Below are positions 29,360-36,917 of a stretch of DNA of 64,000 nucleotides, one piece after another. The stretch comes from Thermoanaerobaculum sp. (lineage in GTDB: Bacteria > Acidobacteriota > Thermoanaerobaculia > Multivoradales > UBA5704): contig JAJKHS010000006.1 of NCBI GenBank assembly GCA_021154885.1, positions 1-64,000 of the forward strand. Reading direction: 5' to 3'. Position numbers and translations under genes: made by a program. Position 1 is the stretch's first letter; each line of letters opens with the position of its first letter. Below the pieces are notes generated by a model, which ran no database searches, was not told where the DNA came from, and saw only the letters and a list, made by a program, of their open reading frames with translations.

Positions 29360-30088
29360 ATGATTGCCAGAACCGCACGCGTCCTCTTCGCCCTGTCCGG
29401 GCTTCTCGCCGTCACGGCCTTGCCGGCTTCCGCCCAGTACCGCCACCACAGCTACTATGGGTCGGACCGGGACGGTGAGTTCCGCATCCACGTGGGCTCG
29501 TTCCGTCCGGACGGCAAGTCCGATTACTGGGACGGGATCCGCAACGACTTCACCGGCTCCGACCCCAGCGACTTCGACAACGCCAACTTCGGCCTCGACT
29601 ACATCCTGCCTCTGAACGGCCCGATCAGCCTGATGTTCTCGGGCTCGGTCTACGAGGGGAGCTCCAGCAACGCCTACCGCAACTTCGCGGACAACTTCGG
29701 CGGCCGCATCCGGCATGACACGACGCTGGACATCGCCTCGGTCAGCGCCGGCCTGTTGTTCCACCTGGCCCCCCGCAGCGCTCCCGTCCAGCCCTACGTC
29801 GGGGTCGGCGGCGGCATCTACCCCTGGCGGCTCAAGGAGTCGGGCGACTTCATCGACTTCAACCAGGCCAGCCGGCCGGTCTTCTCGGCCGACCTGAAGT
29901 CGGACGGCACCGCCTTCGGCTACTACGGGCTGGTCGGCCTGGAAGTGCCGGTCTCCCGCCGCCTCAACCTCTTCGCCGAGGGTCGGTGGACCCGCGTCGA
30001 CGACAAGCTCAACAAGGACTTCGAAGGCTTCGGCAAGCTCGACCTCTCCGGCCGCGAGATCGCAGCCGGGCTGTCCTGGACCCTGTAA
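29360..30088 (+). CDS. outer-membrane beta-barrel protein
   Basis: 242 residues. A signal peptide ends ALPASAQ; the rest alternates polar and aromatic strands with Gly turns (FRIHVGSFRPDGKSDYW, ANFGLDYILPL, PYVGVGGGIYPW, YYGLVGLEVPV) and ends in the terminal strand REIAAGLSWTL, whose final residue L rather than F is slightly unusual. The pattern fits an 8-10 stranded OmpX/OmpW-like barrel. AAAGGAG lies 8 bases before the chosen ATG; another ATG at 29343 would give a short extension without a ribosome site. Confidence 0.8.
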   Translation: MIARTARVLFALSGLLAVTALPASAQYRHHSYYGSDRDGEFRIHVGSFRPDGKSDYWDGIRNDFTGSDPSDFDNANFGLDYILPLNGPISLMFSGSVYEGSSSNAYRNFADNFGGRIRHDTTLDIASVSAGLLFHLAPRSAPVQPYVGVGGGIYPWRLKESGDFIDFNQASRPVFSADLKSDGTAFGYYGLVGLEVPVSRRLNLFAEGRWTRVDDKLNKDFEGFGKLDLSGREIAAGLSWTL

Positions 30089-30111
30089 CCCAGGAAACCC
30101 ACCTGCCTCCG

Positions 30112-30137
30112 AGGCCCTCACCTCCAGGTGAGGGCCT
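30112..30137. terminator. hairpin between convergent genes
   Basis: AGGCCCTCACCT and AGGTGAGGGCCT are complementary across two bases, an 11-12 bp stem with a tiny loop. It covers the last two bases of the anti-sigma gene and separates it from the barrel gene on the other strand. No T-run. Confidence 0.6.
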
Positions 30138-30972
30138 ACCGCGTCACCTGAATCGCAATCTCCCCCGCCGGCGAGGCGTGCCCCTTCGCATCCACCGCCT
30201 CCAGCCGCAGCTTGTACGAACCCGGCGCGAGGAGGGTGGAGTAGAGGGCGATGGCCACGGTGCCGTCCGCTCCGGCCTTCAGCCCTTCGCCCTTCCAGAC
30301 GGTACGGCCGGCGGCCGTGGCCAGGGTGGCGCGGTAGGTGGGCGCCTCCTCGGCCGGCAGCTCCACGGCGAGGACGATCCACTCGGGATCGCGCCGCAGG
30401 GCGATGCGGTTGGCGGGGCCCTCGCCGCCGCGCACGAGCCCCAGGGAGAAGATGGCAGTGTTGACCTGCGGCTGCGTCAGCCGGGCGAGCTGCTCGGCGA
30501 GACGGGAACGGGCATCGCGCTCGGTGCGCAGCTCGGCCTCCAGCTTCCCGCGCTCCGGATCGGGAGGCGCCGGTGGGGGAGTGGGCTGCGGCCGGGGCCG
30601 GGCCACGGCGGACTGGAGCTGGGCGATCTGACCTCTCAGTCGCGCCTGCTCGCGGAGGAGCCCCGTGATCCCCAGGATGGGGAAGGCCAGCAGGAGGAGG
30701 ACGGCCGCGGCCAGCAGCCAGCCGGCGGCGCGGTGGCGGGCCAGCCAGGCGAGCAGTCCCACGCGGACGATCGCGGCCCGCGCCGCGGTGTCCGCGGCAT
30801 CCGCGGCCACGGCGTGGAGCGAATTCTGTAGATCCTCCTCCCACTCCACCTGCCGGCGGCAGTCCTGGCACTCCAGAAGGTGCTCCTCGAAGAGCTCCTC
30901 CTCCTCGGGCGTCAGCCGCCCCATCAGATAGCGCTCGACGACGTTCTGCTCTGCGATCTGTTCGTGATCCAT
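30136..30972 (-). CDS. membrane-anchored zinc-type anti-sigma factor
   Basis: 278 residues. The N-terminus has the anti-sigma zinc motif: VERYLMGRLTPEEEELFEEH followed by LLECQDCRRQ (HX3CX2C). One transmembrane helix lies at about 83-104 (GWLLAAAVLLLLAFPILGI). Next come a coiled-coil and Pro-rich stalk (LREQARLRGQIAQLQSAV, PQPTPPPAPPDPE) and a periplasmic beta domain of about 120 residues. It follows the sigma gene by 7 bases and should hold that sigma factor at the membrane until an envelope signal arrives. Confidence 0.85.
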   Translation of the reverse strand: MDHEQIAEQNVVERYLMGRLTPEEEELFEEHLLECQDCRRQVEWEEDLQNSLHAVAADAADTAARAAIVRVGLLAWLARHRAAGWLLAAAVLLLLAFPILGITGLLREQARLRGQIAQLQSAVARPRPQPTPPPAPPDPERGKLEAELRTERDARSRLAEQLARLTQPQVNTAIFSLGLVRGGEGPANRIALRRDPEWIVLAVELPAEEAPTYRATLATAAGRTVWKGEGLKAGADGTVAIALYSTLLAPGSYKLRLEAVDAKGHASPAGEIAIQVTR

Positions 30973-30979
30973 CTCGGCC

Positions 30980-31576
30980 TCACTGTCCCCGCCCGCCCAG
31001 GCGCTCCTCGAACAGCTTGCGGTAGCGTTGGCGCGCGCGGAAGAGCACGACGTTGAACTCCGGGCCGGTGAGCCCCAGGTCGGCGCAGATCCTCTCCTTC
31101 TCCTCCTCCGCGATATAGAAACGAAAGAGCACCTGCCGGTCGCGGTCCGAGGCCAGCTCGCCGATCAGGCGGCGGACCAGCCCGGCCTTCTCGGCGGCGA
31201 GCAGGCGCGTCAAAGGCTCCATCGTGTCCCCCCCGGGGACGGCGGTCGTGGTGTCGTCCAACTCGCGCTCCCGGTCCTCCCGGGTCGAGCCCCGGCGGTA
31301 GTGATGAGTCGCCAGGTTCCTGGCCAGCGACCGCAGGAAGCCCGCCAGCTTGTCCGGCTCCCGCACCTCACCCTTGCGGATCTTCTCGAGGGCCAGGCGC
31401 AGGGTCTCCTGATAGAGGTCCTCGGCCGTGGCGCGGTCACGCGTCCAGCGGCGCAGCAGGAAGACCAGGCCCTCGCCGAACCGCTCGACCAGCTCCGCCT
31501 CGGCGCCGCGGTCGCCGGCCATGATGCGGCGAACGAGGTCGCCCCCGGCGGCGGACGGGGCAGGGGCCTCGATCAC
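30980..31576 (-). CDS. ECF-type RNA polymerase sigma factor
   Basis: 198 residues from a GTG at 31576 that has AAGGAG 6 bases upstream; this gives the standard ECF length. The frame is open further upstream (a GTG near 31651 is an alternative). Region 2 is RDRATAEDLYQETLRLALE then LAGFLRSLARNLATHHYRR; region 4 is EEEKERICADLGLTGPEFNV then VLFRARQRYRK. It is transcribed together with its anti-sigma gene. The start region contains the inverted repeat TTGTA-N6-TACAA on the coding strand, overlapping the ribosome site, which may affect translation. Confidence 0.85.
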   Translation of the reverse strand: MIEAPAPSAAGGDLVRRIMAGDRGAEAELVERFGEGLVFLLRRWTRDRATAEDLYQETLRLALEKIRKGEVREPDKLAGFLRSLARNLATHHYRRGSTREDRERELDDTTTAVPGGDTMEPLTRLLAAEKAGLVRRLIGELASDRDRQVLFRFYIAEEEKERICADLGLTGPEFNVVLFRARQRYRKLFEERLGGRGQ

Positions 31577-31731
31577 CGGCCGCTCCTTGTAGAACCGTAC
31601 AAGGCGCAGCGGGATGGGTTCGCAACGGACGAAGGCGTCGAGCTCCACCAAGGCGTTCCCCCTCTGCTGAAAATCCCGAGGGAGCATCTCCCTCTGGATG
31701 TCAGGTGAGGGGAGGAGGCCGGGAATTTCAT

Positions 31732-33120
31732 CTAGGGCTGGGGGGCCGGTGCGTCGGCGGCGCTCTGGGCCATCACGGTCCCCGCCCGCACCTCCAGCAC
31801 CCACCACGGCGTCTGCCCGAGCGACGCGCGTGGCGTCCCGGTCTGGGCGCGCAGGAAGAGCCGGTGGGGATCACCCAGCGCGGCGAGCGGGATGCGGGCC
31901 GCGAGGCGCTGCCCCCCGGTGCTGGCCCAGACGGTGGCACGGGGGAGAAGGCGCTCCTGGTCCCGGACCCGCCAGGCGTGGGGCTCGACGCGGATCGCCA
32001 GCTTCGGCATCGCGCCGAAGGGGCGGTCCGGCCGGTAACCGAAGGCGTAGAGGGTCACGGCGGATCTCTCTGAAAGGGGCTGCGCGAGGTGCGCAGCGAT
32101 CTCCAACTGATCTTTCACGATCCGCACGGTCATGTCCTGGAGGTGGATGGCGTCGCCGCCGGGAACCAGGGCCGGGACGGCGAGGTCGCCGTACAGCTCG
32201 TTGGCGCGGACGAACGGGAGGAGGCGCGAGGCGCTGTAGCCGTACTGGGTGTGGTGGGCCGCGAGGGCTTGGCGCTTGGCGTCGACGTCCTCGCCGGTCA
32301 GCTCCCGGGTCTGCCAGCGGAAGCCGGCCAGCAGCTTCGGCGGCGGCGCCAGCTCCTCGCCGGGGTGAAACCCCTTCTCTCCGGGCCAGCGTGGATAGTG
32401 CACCAGGAAGGGATGGACGGTCGCCGAGACCTTGCCCTCGAGATCCCAGAGGGCCACGCGGGTGAAGAGGTAGAGGGCCGCGTGATCCGGATGCTGATCG
32501 GCCGGGTGGGAGACGAAGATCCGGGTCGGCCGGAACTCGCGCAGGATGGCTTCGAGGTCGGCGAGGATCTCCTCGCCCTTGAACGGCGCTCCGGGCCGGT
32601 ACGCGGTGGGGTAGGGGACCGCCGTGGCGCGGGTGAGGCGGCCGCGGTCCGGCGGCCGGGCTCCCCAGTGGTCGCGCCAGATGGCGAGGGTGCCGTAGTC
32701 GGGATAACCGAGAAAAGAGACGTCGCGCGCCCGGACCCCCAGGGCCCCGGTCGCCGTCAGCGCCTCCTGCCGTCGCATCGTCCCCATGGCCAGGACGGCT
32801 CGCGGCAGGATCACCGGGCGCTTGTGATAGGCGAGGAACGACCACTCGTTGCTGTCGCCGTTGGTGAGGAAGACGACGCGCGTGGGCAGCCCCCGCCGCA
32901 CCGCCTCCCGCAGCACGCCCCCCGCTCCCAGCACCTCGTCGTCCGGATGGGGGGCGAGAACCAGGATGCGGTCGCCCTCCCCGAGCTGAATGGAGCCGGA
33001 CGAGGGCCTGGTGGCCGGAGCCGCCGCCGGCCGGCACCCCGCGCAGAGGGCGACCGCCAGGAGCAGGATCCCAGCCAGGGGGTGGACGAAGGCCGTGCGG
33101 CCACGGGGCGCGAGTTTCAT
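31732..33120 (-). CDS. PIG-L family deacetylase lipoprotein
   Basis: 462 residues. A lipobox (ALCAGC, C29) anchors it to the envelope. The LmbE/PIG-L fold starts LVLAPHPDDEVLGAGG with the zinc-binding PHPDDE at 57-62, then FLTNGDSNEWSF and SHPADQHPDHAALY (HPDH). About 150 residues beyond the fold form a beta-sandwich domain. Such proteins remove acetyl groups from N-acetylglucosamine-like sugars. The export signal distinguishes it from the cytoplasmic PIG-L enzyme at 56285. It has no obvious operon partner. Confidence 0.87.
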   Translation of the reverse strand: MKLAPRGRTAFVHPLAGILLLAVALCAGCRPAAAPATRPSSGSIQLGEGDRILVLAPHPDDEVLGAGGVLREAVRRGLPTRVVFLTNGDSNEWSFLAYHKRPVILPRAVLAMGTMRRQEALTATGALGVRARDVSFLGYPDYGTLAIWRDHWGARPPDRGRLTRATAVPYPTAYRPGAPFKGEEILADLEAILREFRPTRIFVSHPADQHPDHAALYLFTRVALWDLEGKVSATVHPFLVHYPRWPGEKGFHPGEELAPPPKLLAGFRWQTRELTGEDVDAKRQALAAHHTQYGYSASRLLPFVRANELYGDLAVPALVPGGDAIHLQDMTVRIVKDQLEIAAHLAQPLSERSAVTLYAFGYRPDRPFGAMPKLAIRVEPHAWRVRDQERLLPRATVWASTGGQRLAARIPLAALGDPHRLFLRAQTGTPRASLGQTPWWVLEVRAGTVMAQSAADAPAPQP

Positions 33121-33240
33121 CGGCGAGACCTGGACCTATTGTAAACGGTCCGGCGGCGGATGGCGCACCCTGCCCGCCGCGGCGGGTGCGCGGACGCGCC
33201 TGGGGCGTACGCGGTAGAAAGGCTCGCAGGCAGCGTTGGT

Positions 33241-33335
33241 GCAGGACAACAGGGACATCAGGGACATGAAAATCTGGTCGAGACCGGAGATTTTTCGTCC
33301 CTGCTGTCTCTGGTGTCCCTGCTGTCCCTGTCCTC
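33241..33335 (+). repeat. REP2 element, copy 1: GGGACA-type repeats around a palindrome
   Basis: Left arm has CAGGGACATCAGGGACATG; the centre GAAAATCTGGTC/GACCGGAGATTTTTC pairs around GA; the right arm carries GTCCCTGCTGTC and GTCCCTGCTGTCCCTG in the reverse sense. The whole 95 bases can fold into one long hairpin. A related element is at 52311-52495. Confidence 0.85.
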
Positions 33336-33354
33336 GGTTTTTCTGCCGCGCAGG

Positions 33355-33718
33355 CTCCTAGCGCGGCCCTTCAGGCGGAAACCCGATGTCACGGTCTATC
33401 TGCCGGGCGGCCGCCGGCCTCCGGCGCGCGGTCTGATCCGCGTTCCGCCCGACATCGCCATCGAGATCGTCTCGCCGACACCCCGCGACGGCCGGCGACC
33501 GGGTGGAGAAGCTGGCGGACTACGCGGCCTTCGGGGTGTCCTGGTACTGCCTCCTCGACCCGCAGTTGCGCAGCCTGGAGATCCTCGATCTCGACGCCCA
33601 GGGCCGCTACCTCCACGTCCTGGGGGCCAGCACCGGCACCCTGCGGCAGATCCCGGGCTGCGCCGGGCTGACGCTCGACCTCGACGTGCTCTGGGCGGAG
33701 ATCGACAGCCTCGAGTAA
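33355..33718 (+). pseudogene. Uma2 family endonuclease-like gene, truncated and frameshifted
   Basis: The middle and end of a Uma2 (PDDEXK-fold) protein are readable. First frame: [14 protein letters not shown] then [19 protein letters not shown]; after one extra base near 33499 the second frame continues [20 protein letters not shown] and [18 protein letters not shown] to a stop at 33718. The N-terminal third is absent, and in its place upstream stands the REP2 element at 33241-33335. Catalytic D and ExV remain but sit in the broken frame. 33121-33240 holds no gene. Confidence 0.8.
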
Positions 33719-33777
33719 TCGGAATACCCCCTCCGCCCCCGCTCGTTGTTTGCCTCAGAACCGGAGGCCGAATCCCC

Positions 33778-34962
33778 ATGTCATTCCATCCAGCGCGCTT
33801 CAGGTCCCGACAGCTCTCCCTCTTCCTGCTCCTCCTCCTCGTCCTGGCCGCCGTGCCGGCGCTCGCCCGGCCGCGGACCATCCTCGACGACCCCGAGTTC
33901 CGCGCCGAGGCCCAACGCGGCCTCGACCGCCTCTACGACATGGATTTCAACGGTGCCGACGCCATCTTCGCCGGCATCTCGAAGCGCTATCCGGAGCATC
34001 CCGTCGGTCCCTTCCTCGAAGCCCTTTCGCCCTGGTGGCAGATCCAGGTCAACATCTACGACGAGTCGCGGGACGACGCCTTCTTGAAGGCCATGGACAC
34101 GGTCCTGGACCGCTGCGAGCACCGGCTGAAGAAGGACCGGGAGGACCTCGACGGCATGTTCTTCGAGGCCGGTGCCCACGCTCTGCGCGGCCGCCTCTAC
34201 GCCGACCGCGAGCGCTATTTCAAGGCCGCCCGCGACGGCCAGAAGGCGCTCCATTATCTCGAAGAGGTCCGCAAGCGCGATCCGCAGAACCCCGACCTGC
34301 TGCTGGGCATCGGCCTCTTCGACTACCTGGTGGACGTGGTGCCCAAGCAGCACCCGTTCCTGAAGATCTTCACCAGCTTTTTTCCGAAGGGGAGCCGCGA
34401 GCGGGGGCTCGCCGAGCTCTCCCAGGCCGCCGAGAAGGGGCAGTTCGTCTCCACCGAGGCGGCGTTCTCCCTGCTCCAGATCTACTTCGTGTTCGAGGAC
34501 GACTACGCGACCTCCCTCCACTACGCCCGCCTGCTGCGCGACCGCTATCCCGACAACTCCCTCTTCCACGTCTACGAGGGCCGTTCCTTCGCCCGCCTGA
34601 ACCTGTGGGACGAGGCGCGCCGGACGCTTCAGGAGGTCGCGGAGCGGCAGGCCGAGGGGAAACCCGGCTACCGCGGCGATGTGGCCGAGCAGGCCCTCTA
34701 CCTCCTCTCCCGCGACGCCGTGCGCCGCCGGCAGTACGCCGAGGCCCTGGACCTGTTGCAACGCCTGGAGCGCCAGCCGCAGCACGGCCGGGAGGAGAGC
34801 GTCTACAAGACCCTGGGCCGCCTCTACCGCGGCATGGCTCTCGACGCCCTCGGCCAGCGCGACGAGGCCGTCCGTTTCTACAAGATGGTGCGGTCGGCCA
34901 AGGGGCCGGACTCGGCCCGGGACATCGCCAAGAACCTTCTCAAGGCGCCGTATCCGGGGTAG
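33778..34962 (+). CDS. secreted TPR-repeat protein
   Basis: 394 residues with a signal peptide ([16 protein letters not shown]). The mature chain is all-helical with TPR-like pairs ([76 protein letters not shown]). The stretch [20 protein letters not shown] is typical of the bacterial homologues of the TPR39/Iml2 group. It is likely a periplasmic scaffold. GGAGG lies about 9 bases before the ATG. Its end overlaps the opposite-strand permease gene by 23 bases. Confidence 0.8.
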   Translation: MSFHPARFRSRQLSLFLLLLLVLAAVPALARPRTILDDPEFRAEAQRGLDRLYDMDFNGADAIFAGISKRYPEHPVGPFLEALSPWWQIQVNIYDESRDDAFLKAMDTVLDRCEHRLKKDREDLDGMFFEAGAHALRGRLYADRERYFKAARDGQKALHYLEEVRKRDPQNPDLLLGIGLFDYLVDVVPKQHPFLKIFTSFFPKGSRERGLAELSQAAEKGQFVSTEAAFSLLQIYFVFEDDYATSLHYARLLRDRYPDNSLFHVYEGRSFARLNLWDEARRTLQEVAERQAEGKPGYRGDVAEQALYLLSRDAVRRRQYAEALDLLQRLERQPQHGREESVYKTLGRLYRGMALDALGQRDEAVRFYKMVRSAKGPDSARDIAKNLLKAPYPG

Positions 34963-36274
34963 CCGGACGCCGCCGGAAAGCGTAGATCACCCCGCCGGCG
35001 GCTAGGGCGATGGCGCCGGCGATGAGGTTCCTGACCTCCGCGCTGGCCGCGAAGACGACGCAGAGGATCGCCGCGGCGATGGGGATCGTCCATCCGCCGG
35101 GCAGGCGCACGGCGGGCTCTTTCGTGAGCTTGTGGCGCAGCACCGGCACGGCGAGCGCCGTGCCGAAGTAGGTGGCGAGCCGGGCCACGGCCGACAGGGT
35201 GGCCAGCGCCTCGAACGAGCCGGTGAAGGCCAGCGGCAGGGCGATGGCCGTCTGCGCCAGCACGGCGATCCAGGGGGTCCGGTACTTCGGATGGAGGTCC
35301 GTCAGGATGCGGGGGCCGAAGCCGTCCCGCGCCAGGGCCCAGAGATAGCGCGGTCCGGAGAGCACGGTGTTGCTGTTGGTCCCCAGGATGGAGATGGCGC
35401 CGCCGACGGTCATCAGCAGCCCCCCGCCGTGGCCGAGGAAGCGCTGGGCGGCGTCGGCGAGCGGCGTCTGGGAGCTCGCCACACCCGGCAGCGTGCCGAG
35501 GGCCACCCACTGCACGGCGGTGTAGATCAAGGTGACGAGGACGATCTGGACGATCAGCGCGAAGGGCACGTCCCGCCGCGGATTCTTGAACTCTCCGGCC
35601 GGCGCGGCCGTGTTCTCGAAACCGGCGTAGGCGAAGAGGAGAAGGAGGACCGCGTCGCCCAGGTGCCCGGGGTTCGTCGCCTGCACGGACCGGGCGAGGC
35701 TCGGCGAGGCGAAGAAGATGCCGGCGCCGATGAAGATCAGCAGCGGCAGCGTCTTGGTGATCGCCAGGAAGACCGCCGTGCGCACCCCCGACTTCACCCC
35801 CACGACGTTGATGGCGGTGAGAGCCAGGACGGGCAGCGAGATCGAGAGCGCCCGGCCATATCCCAGGTTGGCCGCCGGCCACACGTAGCCCAGGGCGCGG
35901 GCGAATCCCACGGAGAGGGAGGCCACGGAGGAGACCCGGGCGAGCCAGGTCATCCACCCCACCTCGAACCCCACCAGCTCGCCGAACGCCTCCCGGGTGT
36001 AGAGATAGGCGCTGCCGGGGCGGTCGAAGTAGCTCCCCGCCTCCGCGAAGCAGAGCACCAGCAGGAGAACGGCGAAGCCGGCCAGCACCACCGCGCCGAC
36101 GCTCAGGTACCCGAGGTACCCGGCCGCCGCAGCCGGCAGCAGGTAGACGCCGCTGCCGATCACGTCGTTGACGGAGAAGCCGACGATCTCCCAGCGCGAG
36201 ACCGCCCGGCGGAAGCCGGGGCGCGGCGGCACGGGGGAGGAGGGCGAATCGATCAAGGCGAGAGATACTATCAC
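34940..36274 (-). CDS. APC-family amino acid permease
   Basis: 444 residues with about 12 transmembrane helices. Helix 1 holds the APC signature [13 protein letters not shown], which forms the amine-binding bend, and helix 6 reads [17 protein letters not shown], with FENxxxxAGE typical of the YfnA/CAT group. The substrate is an amino acid or polyamine taken up with protons. The start is uncertain: GTG at 36274 or TTG at 36256, neither with a good ribosome site. It is divergent from cytidine deaminase with 37 bases between the starts. Confidence 0.88.
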   Translation of the reverse strand: MIVSLALIDSPSSPVPPRPGFRRAVSRWEIVGFSVNDVIGSGVYLLPAAAAGYLGYLSVGAVVLAGFAVLLLVLCFAEAGSYFDRPGSAYLYTREAFGELVGFEVGWMTWLARVSSVASLSVGFARALGYVWPAANLGYGRALSISLPVLALTAINVVGVKSGVRTAVFLAITKTLPLLIFIGAGIFFASPSLARSVQATNPGHLGDAVLLLLFAYAGFENTAAPAGEFKNPRRDVPFALIVQIVLVTLIYTAVQWVALGTLPGVASSQTPLADAAQRFLGHGGGLLMTVGGAISILGTNSNTVLSGPRYLWALARDGFGPRILTDLHPKYRTPWIAVLAQTAIALPLAFTGSFEALATLSAVARLATYFGTALAVPVLRHKLTKEPAVRLPGGWTIPIAAAILCVVFAASAEVRNLIAGAIALAAGGVIYAFRRRPATPDTAP

Positions 36275-36311
36275 CGCCCCGGCTCAACCCTCCGTGTTAC
36301 AGTCGCGGATC

Positions 36312-36698
36312 ATGGATTGGGAGCCCCTGATCGCCGCCGCGGCCGCGGCCCGCGCCCACGCCTACGCGCCCTACAGCCGCTTCGCCGTCGGCGCCGCCGT
36401 GCTGATGGAGGACGGCTCCATCCACGCCGCGGCCAATGTCGAGAACTGCCTCCCGGCCCTCGGCATCTGCGCCGAGCGCAACGCCATCGCCGCCGCGGCC
36501 TCGACGGGCCTGCGCCGCCCCCAGGCCGTTGCCGTGATCGCCGACATGAGCCCCCCCGCCACACCCTGCGGCCTCTGCCGCCAGACCCTCGCCGAGTTCG
36601 CCGGCGACCTCCCCATCCTGATGGTCAACCTGCAGGGGGAGCGCGTGGAATCGACGCTGGCGGAGCTGTTGCCGCAGCCGTTCTCGCTGCGGGGGTAG
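36312..36698 (+). CDS. cdd: cytidine deaminase
   Basis: 128 residues, the short homotetrameric form that salvages cytidine and deoxycytidine to uridine. Substrate residues NVENC are at 42-46, the zinc and proton-shuttle motif CAE at C53-E55, and PCGLC at 85-89 gives zinc ligands C86 and C89. Everything needed for activity is present. The gene stands alone, divergent from the permease. 36699-36917 holds a REP1 copy and no gene. Confidence 0.95.
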   Translation: MDWEPLIAAAAAARAHAYAPYSRFAVGAAVLMEDGSIHAAANVENCLPALGICAERNAIAAAASTGLRRPQAVAVIADMSPPATPCGLCRQTLAEFAGDLPILMVNLQGERVESTLAELLPQPFSLRG

Positions 36699-36733
36699 GG
36701 GGCCTCGCCCCGACGAAACGCCCCCCTCCCAAG

Positions 36734-36799
36734 ACCCTCATCACCCCGGCCCTCTTCTCCCGCCCCCTCCCGCCCCCCTCCCCGGGAGAAGAGGGAGAA
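36734..36799 (+). repeat. REP1 dispersed palindromic repeat, copy b
   Basis: Nearly identical to 29137-29202: ACCCTCATCACCCCGGCC then CCTCTTCTCCC paired with GGGAGAAGAGG. It lies 36 bases after the cytidine deaminase stop and could serve as its transcription end. Confidence 0.88.
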
Positions 36800-36917
36800 C
36801 AGCAAGACGGCTCCAACCGGGTCCCAGCGAGGATGAAGAAAAGTCTTCCGTAGCGCTCCGTTTCGCACTACTCTTATGGGCTGAAATTCTTCTCAGTCTG
36901 GAGGGTCGTGCCACCGC

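Noticed and set aside
29360-30088. Possible lipoprotein rather than barrel
   Set aside because: The signal ends ASAQ without a cysteine, and the chain is a run of amphipathic strands.
33160-33777. Upstream extension of the TPR protein through the Uma2 remnant
   Set aside because: The signal peptide begins at 33778, and the upstream part matches Uma2 in pieces, not the TPR family.
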